Positions 46,452 to 59,768 of a stretch of DNA of 64,000 bases are shown piece after piece. Where the stretch lies: positions 52,329,768 through 52,393,767 of the forward strand of contig NC_064831.1 in assembly GCF_024166365.1 (NCBI RefSeq), in the 5' to 3' direction. The notes under the pieces are model-generated. The model saw only the letters and a program-made list of their open reading frames with translations. It was not told the DNA's origin and searched no databases. Origin of the DNA: Elephas maximus indicus (Eukaryota > Chordata > Mammalia > Proboscidea > Elephantidae). The translations under genes were made by a program, and so were the position numbers. Numbering within the stretch: the first letter of the stretch is position 1; each line of letters starts with the position of its first letter.

Positions 46452-49400
46452 TTCATGAAAAGTTTCAGTTTCAGTTTCAGTCACAACTCAGACATAAACT
46501 TGAAAATGGGTTATTGTGACAGGTATTTACAAAGATGACCATTGAACGAACATGAGAAATAACTGTGAACTCTATCAAAGTCAACCACATCCAAAAGCTC
46601 ACAGTGGTGGACCAAATGAATGGTAACGTAACAGTAGTTCACATCTATCATGTGTTCTTCTGCCTACTCTAAGTCATCATTTCCTTGGCCTTCAAGCGAA
46701 GCTTTTTTTTTTTTTTAATGTATGAAATTCTTCAAGATTTTAGGATATTGGTAGGGTGATGACTGAGTTCACAGAAGTAGTACTTTAAAAGGAAAATAAA
46801 TGGAGAGTGAAAACAACTTGGTTAAGTACAATATCATTTTGGATTTTTGTTTCTCTGACCCTTAAAAATAAACAGATTGCATGTATGGTTTTGAAAGCAA
46901 GGCTTATTCCAGAAGAGATTGCAATCACTATTGTCATTCAATTGTGTACGAGTAATGGATTGGGAACTGAAATGTCAATTTAGTAAGCAGATTTTTCCAA
47001 GATCATAAATCATTGAATTTCAGGGACCTAAATTTTCCATGACATCTTGGTGGTTATTTCCAAAGAATTTCCACTGATGCCAGGTTATGGCTGGTTATAA
47101 TAATGTAATAGCCTAGTCACCAAGACTTTAAAATGACTGAAATAAAATCATAAACTCATAGAATTTTAGGATTGGAAAAAAGCTTTCAGAATTATTTTGT
47201 GCTAATTCTATATATCATAGAAGAGGGTCAGAGAGAGAAATTGTTGATGGCCCCCAAATCACACAGTTAAAGAGCTGGTATAAGAATCAATGCTATGCTC
47301 ATTTTGCCCTTCAACCTAATGAATCTTTGGACCACTATGTCCAAGAAAGGAGAAACATTTGTGCATAAATTATTTTATATCACTTAACTAATTTGAATTA
47401 TTTGCATTTAAGATATCTTATTTACAATACAAAATTCTCATGACAACATCCACCTTTGGAGGGGGGCAAATTTAAATTGGGGTTACGCTTTGCTGCCCTC
47501 TAGTGGATACCACGTGTGTTTTGTCGGTAAGTCTATCTCCTTGACATCAGACCATGTCATCTAAATAACCGCCAATCTAATGCCAGAAATGAACAAACTG
47601 ATGACCTTGAAGATGTGTGCTAATATCAGATGGTGGTGAAGATTCAGACTGCAAAATAACTAAACATATCCACGTGAATGGAAAAGGTGGCAAAAAATAC
47701 TATAGATTTAAAAACTGAAAAAAGTTCCCCAATAGTAATGAAGCTGGGGGGGTGTGGCAATAGCATGTCAGTGGCACAAAGGGGCTTTAGGAGTTCTCAC
47801 GCTTCTCGTTGACCTTTAGGAACCACGTCTTACCCACCAATGACGTGGCACAACCTTGCCTCTTCATGGCATAGATATTGGAGCGTATTCAAAGAAAAGC
47901 CCGCACAAGAGAATGTGGCGGATGATGGTGGTAGTTGCGTATCATTGTGGTAAAATTAATGCCACTGAATTTTTCACTTAGAAATGGTTAAAATGGCAAT
48001 GTTTATGTTACTTATATTTTACCATCAAAAAAATTTTAAATAGTTGAGTACCCATTTTAAAAAATCTGATCAATTGCTTTGTCAATGGGTTTTACAAAGA
48101 TAGTGCACTCTGTATCTAGCATATTAGCTTCAGTACAGCTGAAATATGCCTAGGACATTATTTATTTAGAACCAGGCTTTCTTCAGTGCACACTTGACTA
48201 AACGCTGTCCCCCATACCCATTCTCGGGACTTAGGTCAGAATACTATTTGTGGTTTAAGATGTTTGAAAGTCAGAGGTAAAGTGAGTGCAATATGATCTC
48301 TGAGCCATTAAAGCAAGAAACATGCACAAGGGGATAAAAAGGTGCTCAAAAGGCATCAGTTCATTTAGAGCATCTATTAAGGGCCAAGACTTAGAGCTGT
48401 AAATAAGACACATGCCCTCATGGAATTTAGGTTCCTAGCAGACGGGGTAAACAGACAATCAACAAATGATTTCAGCAGCATCAAGAAAATAAAACGTGAT
48501 TAACGGGAAAGAGTATGATGACAGTGAGAGGCACCTTACATGTGTGGCTAAGAAAGAGCTCTGTGAAGACCTGGCCTTAACCTCTTCTCTATGGTGCACT
48601 CACATGTTGCTGTGTTTCAATCCTGTGGTCTCCCAGGGCCACCTGAGAAGTGCTTTCTGAGGAATTCTGCTAGTGGGAATTCTCCCTGGTGTAGGGTTCA
48701 GCTCTGGAGTATAAAAGCATTTCTGCCTCCAGGCCTATGGACTCGACAGATGGAACAGATCTGAGGCAGTCCCTGTGTTTAGAAGCCCAGTTTTGACTAT
48801 TCTGCTTATGGACATTGCACAATTCCACTGGGTCAGCATTTTATTAGGCCTCTGTGATAGCTGTGGACTTATTTTGAGAGGATGCCTAGATTAGGCCTTC
48901 TGGACCACTAGGGAGCAAATAAGATTTTTTTTTTTCCATTTTATGGTTTTCAAGATAAATTTTTATCTTTAAGTCTCTTAAAAGTTCTCAACCACTATGT
49001 GAGCTAGTTAATCTCACTGTACCTGGAGTAGATACCGTAGGTTGGCTCCTTCCATACCCAGTCCAACTACTTGCTGCTTTCTAGCCTCTGCTGTAGAGGA
49101 TAGAAAATAAAAACTTGCCTCCCCAGGCCCTTTTACAGCTAGGGTTAGCCACGTGACTCAGTCATGGCCAATGAAGCACAGGAAGAAGTCTGCTGGTGAA
49201 GCCTCTTCCCCTGCCTCCCTCTTCCTGCTGAAATTCACAGGTTGCTTGAAGGAGGGCAGCCATCACTAAAGAAGGCAGAAGGGTCTTGGTTCCTCAATGC
49301 CATCACTGATCCTCCATGCCAGCTCTGGATGGCCTACACCCAAACTTCATGTTCATGTCCATCCCTTACTTGTGACACCCATTGTCAAGTATAATAAAAA

Positions 49401-49464
49401 CACAATCCTAAATGTACAATATCCATTTAAGGAGAACTCTTAGATTCACAGAAGTTACTTAAGT
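46452..49464. other. C2CD4A downstream interval, low in young repeats
   Basis: Contains a MIR-like stretch (about 47150-47320), the CTCF-like core at 47495-47506 and another old repeat near 48360-48600. No coding gene is seen; the longest open frames are short and unremarkable. Confidence 0.55.
47495..47506 (-). promoter_or_regulatory. CTCF-like core motif
   Basis: The minus strand reads CCACTAGAGGGC, an exact match to the CTCF core CCASYAGRKGGC. It lies 3.2 kb beyond the C2CD4A polyadenylation signal in repeat-poor sequence. Binding is inferred. Confidence 0.55.
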
Positions 49465-50035
49465 TGCCTATTGTTGTTAAGTGTCTTCAAGGAGGTTCTG
49501 ATTCATCGCGACCCTGTGTACAACAGAAGGAAATGCTGTCATCCTCACAGTCCTACACTGTCTTACGCCATCCTCACAGTCATTGCTATGTTTGTGCACA
49601 TTGACACAGCCACTGTGTCAATCCATCTCATTGAAGATCTTTCACTTTCTCACTGACCCTCTACTTTACCAAGCATGATGTCCTTCTCCAGGGACTGGTC
49701 CCTCCTGATAACATGTCCAAAGTACATGAAGTCTCACCACTCTCACTTCTAAGGAGCATTCTGGCTGCACTTCTTCCAAGACAGATTTGTTTGTTCTTCT
49801 GGCAGTCCATGGCATTTTCAATATTTTTTGCTAACACCATAATTCAAAGACCATCAATTCTTTTTTGGTCTTGCTTATTCATTTTCTACTTTTCACATGC
49901 ACATGAGGTAATTGAAAATACCATGACTTGAGTGAGGCACATCTTAGTCCTCAAAGTGACATCTTTGCTTTTTAACACTTTAAAAAAGTGTTTTGCAACA
50001 GATTTGCCCAATGCAATGCATCGTTTGACTAAGTT
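49465..50035 (-). mobile_element. RTE LINE 3' end, antisense
   Basis: GTTGTTAAGTGTCTTCAAGG start and ATTCTGGCTGCACTTCTTCC interior match the 62234 copy and the 12009 copy; several gaps. Confidence 0.85.
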
Positions 50036-50953
50036 GCCTAAGATCATGGAACTAGTACATCATGAATTTAAATCTGGGCCTCCCAGACCTCTGTGCCCAC
50101 GGCTTTTCTCACATCACTGTCTCTTCTCATGTGAGCTCATTTTTTGTAACATCGAGGTATTTAAATATCAAGGGCAGTTGAAGTATAACCAACATACAAT
50201 GAATTGAACTTATTTAAAGCATACAATTTGATGCATTTCGACGTCCATGTACACACATGAAACCATCACCTCGATCCAGATAATGAACATGACTATCACC
50301 CTCAACAGTTTCTTCACTCCCCTTTGTAATCCCTCCTCATGCCCTTCCTTGCCTCCCCTCTCTGGTCCCCAGGGAACCATTGATCTGCTGTCCGCCATCA
50401 TAGATTAGTTTGCATTTTACATGGTTTTATTTAAATAAAAATATAAAGCGTGTTTCTTTTCTGTCTGGCTTTCTTCGCTCAGCATCATTGTTCCCAGATG
50501 TTGCTAAATGTATATTTCTTCTCTAGATATACCACCATTTATTCTCCTGTTTAGAACTGTTTTTAGTCCTTGAACTTGTTCTTTCTTTTCTTTTCCTACA
50601 TTCTCTTTTAATTGAACATTTTACATTATTCCATTTTCCCTGCTCACTTAGCATGTTAATTATACTTCTTTTTAAAACTTTTTTAGTGATTGCCATAGAG
50701 TTTACAATATACATTTACAACAGATCCAAGACCACTTTCAAATAACACTATAAGCTCTACAGGTAGCGTAGGTACATTATAAAGGAGTATTCCCAATTTC
50801 TCCCTCCAGTCTTTGTAACATTGCTGTCATTTATTTCACGTATCTATGTACTAAAATCATTCAATATGTTGCTACTGTTATTACTTAGACCAAACAGCTA
50901 TTAATTAGATAACTTAAGAATAAAAAAATACTTTATTCCTTTTCTGACACTCT

Positions 50954-51680
50954 TGTTACCACAAATTGCTGGTTCGAGCTGCCTGCCGCAAAGCCAATAC
51001 TGAGACAGGAGGAGGTAAGCAATAAGAGGGCTTTATTAAATACCGGTATTCAAGAGACAGAGGGGGTTACATTTCTCCCAAATTCTATCTAATTCTAAAG
51101 GGCTAGTGGGAGAGCTTTATAGGGGAAAGGTCAGGGTTACCTAATGTTTTGATCACGCAGTCCACAGATGGTCTTATACATCACAAAACAACTACAAGAA
51201 ACTATTAAACTAAAGATATGCATGTCAGACATTTGGACTTTAATCAGAATATTTACAACAGGTTAAAAAAAAAAAACTCACATAAGAATCTCTCTGCTAG
51301 TGGAACTGTTCTGCCGAGTCCACTCTGGCGGAGATAGGGAGCAAGAAAGAAATTTGTAACTTAAAAATGTCAGGCATCTTTTCTAGCTGCCATCTTATAG
51401 GCTGAAGGCCATTTCTCAAGAGAACAAAGAAGAGAAGAGAGACCAAGGCCAGAGGAGCTGAGCAAGCTCCGCACCCCTTTGGAACAGATGGGTGTAGCTG
51501 GTGAAATAAAAAATGTTTTCAGAGAGTACTTAAAGCATCATTATGGTGTTAGTTATCTCAAGTTCTCAATCACCCATTGTGAATAGGAGAAAACATGTTG
51601 TAAGGTATGAGGGTGTTCGTTACAGGTGGAACAGGCTGCTCAGCCGTATCTTGAACAGAACCTGTGCCGTTTTCTAATGA
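50954..51680 (-). mobile_element. Candidate solo LTR, antisense
   Basis: About 0.7 kb of non-L1 sequence in the L1. AGAGGGCTTTATTAAATACC read on the minus strand gives a polyadenylation-like signal as in LTRs. Edges and family are not fixed. Confidence 0.45.
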
Positions 51681-52293
51681 CTAGATTTTTTTTTTTTTTT
51701 AGAGATTAACCAGAAAATATATTCTCTCTACTTTAATATTAAAACATTACTATTTTCGCTACTTCACTCTCTGTTTGTTTGCTTAGATTCGAGTTCCAAC
51801 CTACATAATCTTCCTTTTTCTTGAAGAACTTCTTTTAGTATTTCTTGCAAGGCATGTCTACTGGCAATGAATTCCATCAGTTTTGGTTTGTTTGAGTAAG
51901 TCTTTACTTCTCCTTTACTTTTGAAGCATGTCACTGGATATAGAATTCTGCTTTGGTAGGTTTCCCCCTTCCCCTTCCTTTTAACCCTTTACATATCGAA
52001 CTCCACCTTCTTCTTGCTGGTTTGGTTTCGGGGGGGGGTGGGGCAGGAAATGTTAGATCTAATTCTTCTCTGTGTTCTCTATGGCAAGGTGTTTTATTCC
52101 TCAGGCTTCTTTGGTCTTCTGAAGTTTGAATATGATATGTCTAGATGCAGAAGTTTTGGTATTTATCCTGCTTGGTGTTCTCTGAGCTTCTAAATTTGTG
52201 CTGCTATAAGCAAGACTTTGTGAGGACTTATGCTTTCATTTCTCCTGGGTAAATACCTAAAGTGGAAAACTGGATCATCATGTTAAAAAAAAA

Positions 52294-52327
52294 AAAAAAA
52301 GAAGTATATATATATATATATATATAT
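52294..52327. repeat. (TA)n microsatellite
   Basis: A-run followed by about 13 TA dinucleotides. Confidence 0.9.
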
Positions 52328-52539
52328 GAAGACAGCATCAAAGTCTTTTTCCAGTGGTGGTATCTTTTACTTTCCTGCCAGCAATCTACCAGAGTTCTAG
52401 TTGCTCTACTTCCTCACAACACTTGGACATATGAGAACCTTTTGAAGGAAACATGCATTTAAAGTTTCCATTTTTTGTTACCTATGTATTGTATTGTTAC
52501 AACCATGTACCTCAGTCCCTTCAAGAACTTGGACTACAG

Positions 52540-53552
52540 TTTTACTTTGGATAATCAAAAAGTAGTTGTAACATTTAGGCAGAGGAAAATTGCATTGATT
52601 AAAGGTAGGGTTGCACAGCTGATAACTGTAATTGTTGTCAACAAGTTGTACACATGTGAGAAGTGGCGAAAGTTGTGTGATAGATGTATATATGACGACA
52701 ACAACAAAAAGAATAGCTGCTGAGGCTGCTTATATACAACAAAAAACTTCATGGGTTTTGGTTCCTTGATTGGAGGTTTGCAGTTGTGGCTTCAAGGGAC
52801 ATCCCAGTTAATTGGACTAATAGCCTGTTTTGTGCTTCTGTTCTACCTATTAGCTCATTGTGTAGTGCCCGGGGTCTTAAAAGCTTGCAAGCAGGTATCC
52901 AAGGTGCAACAATTGGCCTTTTTTTTGCCTGGAGCAAAAAAAGAAGAAGAGTCAGGAATAGGAGGAGGATATGAAATATGTGGCTGATTACCTCCACAAA
53001 CAACTGCCTCCTTTGCTGTGAGACCAGAAAAACTGGGTGGTACCCAGCTACCGTTACTGAACATTCTGATCAAAGGTTCTACAGAAGAATCCTGGTCAAA
53101 AGGGGGAAAATATAGAACAGAATTTCAAATTCCCATGGGCTCCAGACTTTCTGGAGCTATGGGGGCTGGATGAACCCCTGAAACTATTGCCCTGAGATAA
53201 TCTTTAAAACTTAAACCAAAAATATCCCCTGAAACCTTCTTAAAACCAAACAATAGTTTAGCTTAACTAGTAAAAAATATCTGCCATGAGCAGTATGCTC
53301 TTTTAAAAAACTAGCTATATGAGATCCAAGTGACAACAGCAACGTGAAAAATTAGGTAGAAACCTTAGGAAGCAGTGAGTTTATGTTAATGGAGGAGGAA
53401 CAGCTCAGAAAAAGAGGGTGAGAATGGTTGTGCAACTTGTCAAAGAATGTAGTCAATGTCACTGAATTGTACATGTAGAAATGATTGAATTGGTGTATAT
53501 TTTGCTATGTATATTCTGAACAAAAACAAAATAAATTAAAAAAGAAAAAAGA
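52540..53552 (+). mobile_element. L1 3' UTR (second tail type)
   Basis: Same family as about 10855-11760: ATAGCTGCTGAGGCTGCTTA, GGGGTCTTAAAAGCTTGCAA and TAGTTTAGCTTAACTAGTAA, ending in an A-rich stretch. Confidence 0.8.
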
Positions 53553-53640
53553 AAACCCTATGGATAAGTTCTACTCTGACACACATGGGTGCCCATGAGT
53601 CAGCGTCGACTCCGTGGCAACTGGTTTTTTTGTTTTGTTT
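53553..53640 (+). mobile_element. AfroSINE 3' part
   Basis: AAACCCTATGGATAAGTTCT to CGTGGCAACTGG and T-run, directly after the L1 tail. Confidence 0.85.
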
Positions 53641-54305
53641 TAATTAAGTGACCAAAAAAAAAAAAAAGGCAAAGGCCATATTTGGGAAAAGGTTTCAAAA
53701 TAATTGTCTTGGCATAAGACATCCATAAAATATCTGGATCTGTTAAAAAAAAAAAATCCTAGAACATCAGAATTTTTAAATATTCAGTGCTGATCCAATA
53801 GCTTTAAAATTCAATAGAAGTTAGAGGGTTTCTTCCAAAAGCCATTAATTTGGTCATTTAAGGCCAATAAAGATAAAAGAGCTATTATAGAGAAGGATTA
53901 ACTTTTGCGAGACCCAAGTAAAGGAGATGACAATTGTATCATTAGAGAAAAGTTTAATAGAAATGAAGCTTAGAGGCACTCCCGCTTTTCATCTCGGTAG
54001 GTTGACAGAGATCACCTTTGCCAAGGAGCTGACAATCCCTCCTTTCCTCTCCATATCACCCAGCAGCTGGTGGAGCAGAAATATGAGCCATTTAGTGACA
54101 TCAGACCTAGGACTGCGCTGCAGAGCCACTTTCTAACAGTCATTAATCAAACAGCACCACTCTGTCTACACATGGTAGGCCATGTGTACTTTGCAGCAGC
54201 TCTCAAAGTGTTGGTTGGTGATTGCAAATTCAGTTTTAAGGAAGAGCTTACACTCAAAATCAGAGGGACGTGGGTCCCAGATCTCAGCTTTGTCACATCA
54301 ATTAA

Positions 54306-54475
54306 AAAAAAAAAAAAGACAAGCCCATTACTGTCAAGTCAATTCTGATTTATGGCAACTCCATGTATTACAGAGTAGAGTGCTCCATAGGGTTTTCTTG
54401 GTTGTAATCTTTCCAGAAGAAGATCACCAGGCCTTTCTTCCATGGTGCTACTAGGTGGGTTGGAACTCATTAGTA
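54306..54475 (-). mobile_element. AfroSINE, long variant
   Basis: Reverse copy with TTGGTTGTAATCTTTCCAGA and AGGCCTTTCTTCCATGGTGC; the outer head is missing. Confidence 0.88.
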
Positions 54476-54617
54476 GAGAGAAGGTGATCTTACCTACCCT
54501 GTATGATTTTTTAAGGATTAAAAGAGATAATGTATTAAAAATCCTTTGCACAATGCCTGGTACATAGAACCACTCAATAAATACTAGCTGTACTTTTGGC
54601 TTCTTATAGTAGATGAT

Positions 54618-54814
54618 AGGAGTCTCTGGGTGGTGCAAATGGTTAACTAGCTCAGCTGCTAACCAAAGGTTGGAGGTTTGTGTTCACCCAGAGGCACCTT
54701 GGAAGAAAGGCCTGGTGATCTACTTCCAAAAAATCAGCCACTGAAAACCCTTTGGAGCACTGTTCTGCTCTGATACACACGGGGTTGCCACGAGTCAGAG
54801 CCTGGCAACTGGTT
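54618..54814 (+). mobile_element. AfroSINE, variant with GGCCTGG block
   Basis: Head GTGGTGCAAATGGTTAACTA, body AGAAAGGCCTGGTGATCTAC and tail AGCCTGGCAACTGG. Confidence 0.92.
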
Positions 54815-55463
54815 ATAATGGATGATCTTAATAGGCTTTCCCCAAGCTTCTAGCATGTTGATTATGTGTTTGTCACATAGGTGGGAGCCCACATCCAAGA
54901 GATTTAATAGACAAGTTACGCTCATAAGAGCCATTTGAGAAACAGCCCAAGGTGCTAAAGAAAGTGCTACAGGTGATAGTACTACAGACAAGGATTCTTA
55001 AAAGAGGGATTCAGGAAGTCAGAAAGGCTCCGACGTTTATTTAAGACTTGCCATGTTCCAGATACCGTATTGGGCACATTGGGAATTAGATCTCTTTGTG
55101 CCACAGTCCTGTGAAGAAGGATATTATGAGGACAGCCCAGTGCTCAGGGAAGCTAGTAAGAGGTCGGCCAGGATCTGGACGCAGGTGCGTGTGACTACAA
55201 AGCCTCTGCTAGGCCTTGGGTAGCCAAGAGGTGGCTGAATTTGAGTCTGTAGAGAAAAGAGAGAAGGGCAGCCTTTGCCTGGGGATTAAGCTTTGGAGCC
55301 AAGATAAGCAAAATGTGTTCTGCCTCTTAGGCACCCAATAGCCCCTGGTAACACCTTTAGGGAAGGTTCTGTTGGTAGTATGTTGCCACCTGCTAAGAAC
55401 TTTGACTTGCTGACTTAGCAAATAAAACTAAATTACAGGGAACACGGTATCTTGCAACATTGG

Positions 55464-55922
55464 GGACCCTGGTGGCACAGTGGTTAAGAGCTATGGCGTG
55501 CTACAGCTACACCTACACCTACAGCTACACCTACACCTACAGCTACACCTACAGCTACAGCTACAGCTACACCTATAGCTACACCTACACCTACAGCTAC
55601 AGCTACAGCTACAGCTACACCTATAGCTACACCTACAGCTACACCTACACCTACAGCTACAGCTACAGCTACAGCTACAGCTACACCTATAGCTACAGCT
55701 ACACCTACAGCTACACCTACACCTACAGCTACAGCTACACCTACAGCTACAGCCACAGCCACAGCTACACCTACACCTACACCTACAGCTACACCTACAG
55801 CTGCTAACCAAAAGGTCGGCAGTTCAAATTCACCAGCCACTCCTTGGAAACCCTGTGGAGCAGTTCTACCCTGTCCTATAGGGTCATTGTGAGTTGATGG
55901 CAATGGGTTTGGTTTTGGTTTT
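55464..55922 (+). mobile_element. AfroSINE carrying an expanded hexanucleotide array
   Basis: The head GACCCTGGTGGCACAGTGGTTAAGAGCTATGGC runs to about 55489. The array follows, and the SINE resumes at GCTGCTAACCAAAAGGTCGG near 55801 and runs to GGTTTTGGTTTT. The array therefore sits between the A-box-like and B-box-like parts of the tRNA-derived promoter. Confidence 0.95.
55494..55804. repeat. Hexanucleotide array (CTACAG/CTACAC)n, about 310 bp
   Basis: About 50 units of CTACAGCTACAC-type repeats with a few CTATAG and CCACAG variants. It is open in several frames (Tyr/Ser/Thr or Val/Ala/Gly runs), which is only a property of the repeat. It probably grew from the GCTACGGCTGC segment of the host SINE. 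Confidence 0.97.
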
Positions 55923-58059
55923 GCAATGTTGAGAACAGAGCAGTTCATCCTGTGTCAGTTTTCCAACTTCGTTTATTTCACTTACATCAGATTGCCCTTG
56001 GAAAGCATGACTTTTCCGTCTTTTAAAAAACATTTGATTGCATGATTATGCAATCAGCAGCAGATTGAAAGCATGGGCTTTTCTGAAATGAGCAAATCAA
56101 AGTTTTATGTTCAAGAAAAAATGACTGGTTTTGAGCCAAGAAATATTTTATTTTGTGTAACCCATTTCTTGAGGTGGGGCCTGAGAGTTCCTTAACTGGA
56201 TGAAGGCCCTGAAATTGAAAAAAGTATTTACCATCCATAAACATTTTAAACACTTTCAAATACCAACTTAAATAAAGAAAGTACAACCAGTATTAGAGCT
56301 ACAAGTTAACTTAGAAATAACTGGTTTAATGTCCTCATAGATAAGAAAAGCGAGATTCAGAGACGAAAATGATTTTCCAGGGCCACGTTGCTAGTTAGTA
56401 ATATTTCTGACTCCTAGTTCAGTGCTCTTTCTGCTCCTATATGCCATGATACTAGTTACATCAGTGTACTATTAATTTTCTGCATTATTAAATAACGTTT
56501 TGAAAAACGATCATCACCAACACACAACCACTCACCTACCACTATAATCTAAACTATTTTTGTGTTTGTCCGCTAGCTTTCTGTCTTCATCCTTAAGTAT
56601 ACCTGTCTTTATACAGTTCCATCAGTGGCATACATGCACATAGACCATTCTGCTTTCCGTCTTGTATTTGTGGTTATAATTTGAAGAACTGTTCCGTTGC
56701 TCTAGTCTTGGTTACTATTCGTATCACATCTCTTAAAGTAGGTGTATAATGATTCATACAACTATATCTTGTCCCAGGTGTTGAGCTTTTTTTTTTTTTA
56801 AACTCTCTGCAATTTACTTTTTTCTTAGAATAAATTCTAAGTGATGAGATTCCAGCATCAAAGGTTACGAAATTGATATGGCCCCTAATACACATTGATA
56901 AGTCGCCTTTCTGGTTGGTTACATTTCCTTTTACAAAGTGAACTGGGCAAAGTGGGAGAGAAAAGTTCTAAATTTAATGGGTTTGTGGCTATAAGGAACT
57001 GAACCTGTTTGTACAAGGCACAGTGTCCACTGTGTTCTCCTATAAAACATATCAAAGAAAAGGAATGGGGATGGCTTGGTTGCTATGGCAGGCAACAATT
57101 TTTATAGTTCTATAGTGATGGATATTAAAGTCCTCTCCAAAAGGCCTTGGTGGTTTATACTTCCACTTGAGTAAAGATCTCTTTCTCTCCAGTCCCCTCT
57201 CCCACATCAAAGTCTGGTTACATCAACCTCCAAACAGCAAAAATGCTATTTGTGTTGGGAGGAAAAACCTACTGCCTTTAATTAGTGTTTTGATAAGTTC
57301 CCATTTTAAGTGCCTGGAGAGAGACCCCAAAGACCAATTAGCTCTGGAGCCTCAAACTCAGGTTTAAATAATTAGGGAGGGGGTGAATTCATTTCCTGCA
57401 AGTATGTTTTAGATTTATGCTTTTAAAATCTAATTTGCATTATAAATAAGATTAATATATTTTTTCTGTTGCCATATTTAACCAGGAAGGTTCTGTACAA
57501 TTATTGACTCTTTCCATTTGTGTGACTGGCGTAGATTTTGACCAGTGGTGAGGTGGGATTACTTTAACAGATTTGGGATCTCCTTTGTGGGCCTTATCAT
57601 AGGGGGAGAAGAGTTTGATAAGCGCAAATTTCAACTGAAACGTCAGATAATTCAAAACCACCCTGCCAGGTAAACCCAACAGTATTAAATTACACCATCA
57701 ACAATGTTGTGGAAATGCTATGCTTTCCAAATATCTGAGTAAGCTCAGCTAGAAGAAAGATGGTCACTGGTGTTTGCTGATGGTCAGCAAGTAAACCACT
57801 GGAGTGTTTAGTGACGGCGAGGAATGGGAGACGGGTTCCAGTTCTGGCTGTGTGCTCCGTGAACGAGTCCCTCCCTGTTTGGGCCTTAATTTCTTCATTT
57901 GGAAAATGAAAGGGTTGGAATAGATCCAGGACAGGAAGCAGATTTTATCTCAAGTGTCAAGTCAACTGAATGTACGGTGGCTGCTTGGAGTGCTCTGGCG
58001 AGCTCAGAGAGGGGAGGGGAGGCCTACCCTCATTGATTAGCTGTATCTGTATAAGCTCT
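55923..58059. other. Region without recognised gene or young repeat
   Basis: MIR-like piece at about 56330-56450. The rest, including 57160-58050, shows no recognised gene or element and is a candidate for noncoding regulatory sequence. Confidence 0.4.
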
Positions 58060-58273
58060 GAGTCCCTGAGTGGTGCAAATGGTTAACGCTTTCAGCTGAC
58101 TGCAACCAAATGTTGGAGATTTGAGTCCACCTGGAGGTGCCTGGGAAGAAAAGCCTGGTGATAAACTCCCCCAAAATCAGCCATTGAAAACTCTGTGGAG
58201 TACAGTTCTACTCTGTCACAGAGCTGACACCCTGAATTCGGACTTCAGGAACTGACTGGACAGCACCTGGTTT
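58060..58273 (+). mobile_element. AfroSINE, variant with GGCCTGG block
   Basis: GAGTCCCTGAGTGGTGCAAA to GACTGGACAGCACCTGG; diverged. Confidence 0.9.
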
Positions 58274-58719
58274 AACTGCTTTATATAAGCTCACAATGAA
58301 ATGGAGGTACATGTGCCACTATTTATTGGGCCTGAGCTATCTGATCCTGCCTTTGAAGTTAAGAATAGACCCAAGATTCTTGCGCTTGGTAACTTTGAAT
58401 CTGGTTGGGGAGATAAGACCAGCTACCAGACATTAAAAATAATAAAATAAAATAAGTCAAGATGGATAAGGGCTAATTTTTGTGGTACAGATGATAAATA
58501 TCAAAATCCAGAGACTAGGAAGATCGGTAAAGACTTGAGTCATCAATGACGTTGTCTTGGAGGAAAGAACATTTGAGCTGGCTCTTAAAGAACAGGCATG
58601 ATAATAATAGCATAAATACTTGGAAAGATCATAAAACTTAACTATATAGCACTTTAGAGTTTGTACAACATTTTGGCATATAGTTTAAAATTTTGAAAGA
58701 ATTTCAAGCAAGTGTTACA

Positions 58720-58940
58720 TGTTTAGAATATCTTGTAGTTTACGGAGTTTTTATAATCACTATAACATTTACTTTTCACAATAATCCTAGAAGTAGGTAT
58801 TATTACACCTATTTTACAAATGAGGAAACTAAAGCTCAGTAAACTTCCAGAAGTTCAGTAAATGTCAGTGACTTGTTATGAAGAAATGTCACAAAGCTAG
58901 TAAGAGGGGCAGTGTCAGAACTAGACCTAGAGTAGGGTAA
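58720..58940 (+). repeat. MIR-like repeat
   Basis: ATTTTACAAATGAGGAAACT is the classic MIR core, followed by a CACAAAGCTAGTAAGAG end. Confidence 0.8.
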
Positions 58941-59344
58941 GTATCTCAGTCAGGGCTGAGCAAAGAAAGAAATGAGTTCCCATAAGCTTAGGAAAAGACT
59001 GATTGTTTTGTAATTATGGTAACAAGAAGCCACCAAAACTGGTTTTAAACTAGTTCAATAGATCAATAACAACTCACCTCAGTGAACACACCTTCCAAAA
59101 CCAACCATTCAGTGTCAGCCCTTGCTTCTGAAAATCTGCCTGTCAGGGATGGACTTGCTCCAGTAAACATGCCTCTGAGTGCCAACAAAGCAGGAACGGT
59201 CTCATATGAACAGCCATGCTTTCACAGGTGATGCTAACCCACTTCCTCTGAAAGTCCTCAGAGCCTGAGCTTATGTCTCCCCAAACCCCTCTATAATAAT
59301 GGCAGCCTGTTCTGCTCAGGGAGACTTGCTTCATCAGCATCCTA

Positions 59345-59539
59345 GACCCATTGCCACTGAATTGATTCCAACTCGTGGCGACCTCATGTGTTACAGATTA
59401 GAACTGCTCCATAGGGCTTTCTTGGCTGTAATCTTTATGGAGGCAGATTGCCAGGCCTTCCTTCCATGGTGCAGCTAGGTGGGTTCGAACTATCAACTTT
59501 TAGGTTAGCAGTGCAAACCATTTGTGCCACCTAGGGACC
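59345..59539 (-). mobile_element. AfroSINE, long variant
   Basis: Reverse copy with GTAATCTTTATGGAGGCAGA and a complete head (CCATTTGTGCCACCTAGGGA). Confidence 0.93.
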
Positions 59540-59768
59540 ATTTCCTTACTGTAGTGCTGTCTTTTTATTTTCAGATATTAAGTGGTGGTCTCATCATCCT
59601 TCAACAAGGGCCAGTCATGAAAACAGAAACCACTCTGGGTATTTCAAACGAAGATCATTTAATACAGGGAATTTGCATACTTGGTGTTGGAAAGACTGTG
59701 ACAGCAAAAAAGGGGATGGTGAGATAACTGAGGTATTAGTCACTCTAGATGAGATACAAGCTCATAAA

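Larger units (their letters stand above)
50130..52470 (-). mobile_element. Old L1 (L1M-type), antisense, split by an LTR
   Basis: 3' UTR sequence at 50130-50520 (AGTATAACCAACATACAATG, CCCCAGGGAACCATTGATCT), then ORF2-derived pieces. It resumes after the LTR with TTCTTTTAGTATTTCTTGCA near 51830. Confidence 0.75.

Noticed and set aside
55460..55948. Open frames of Tyr/Ser/Thr or Val/Ala/Gly repeats on both strands
   Set aside because: They are translations of a hexanucleotide microsatellite, which is open in several frames on both strands because its unit length is divisible by three and holds no stop codon.
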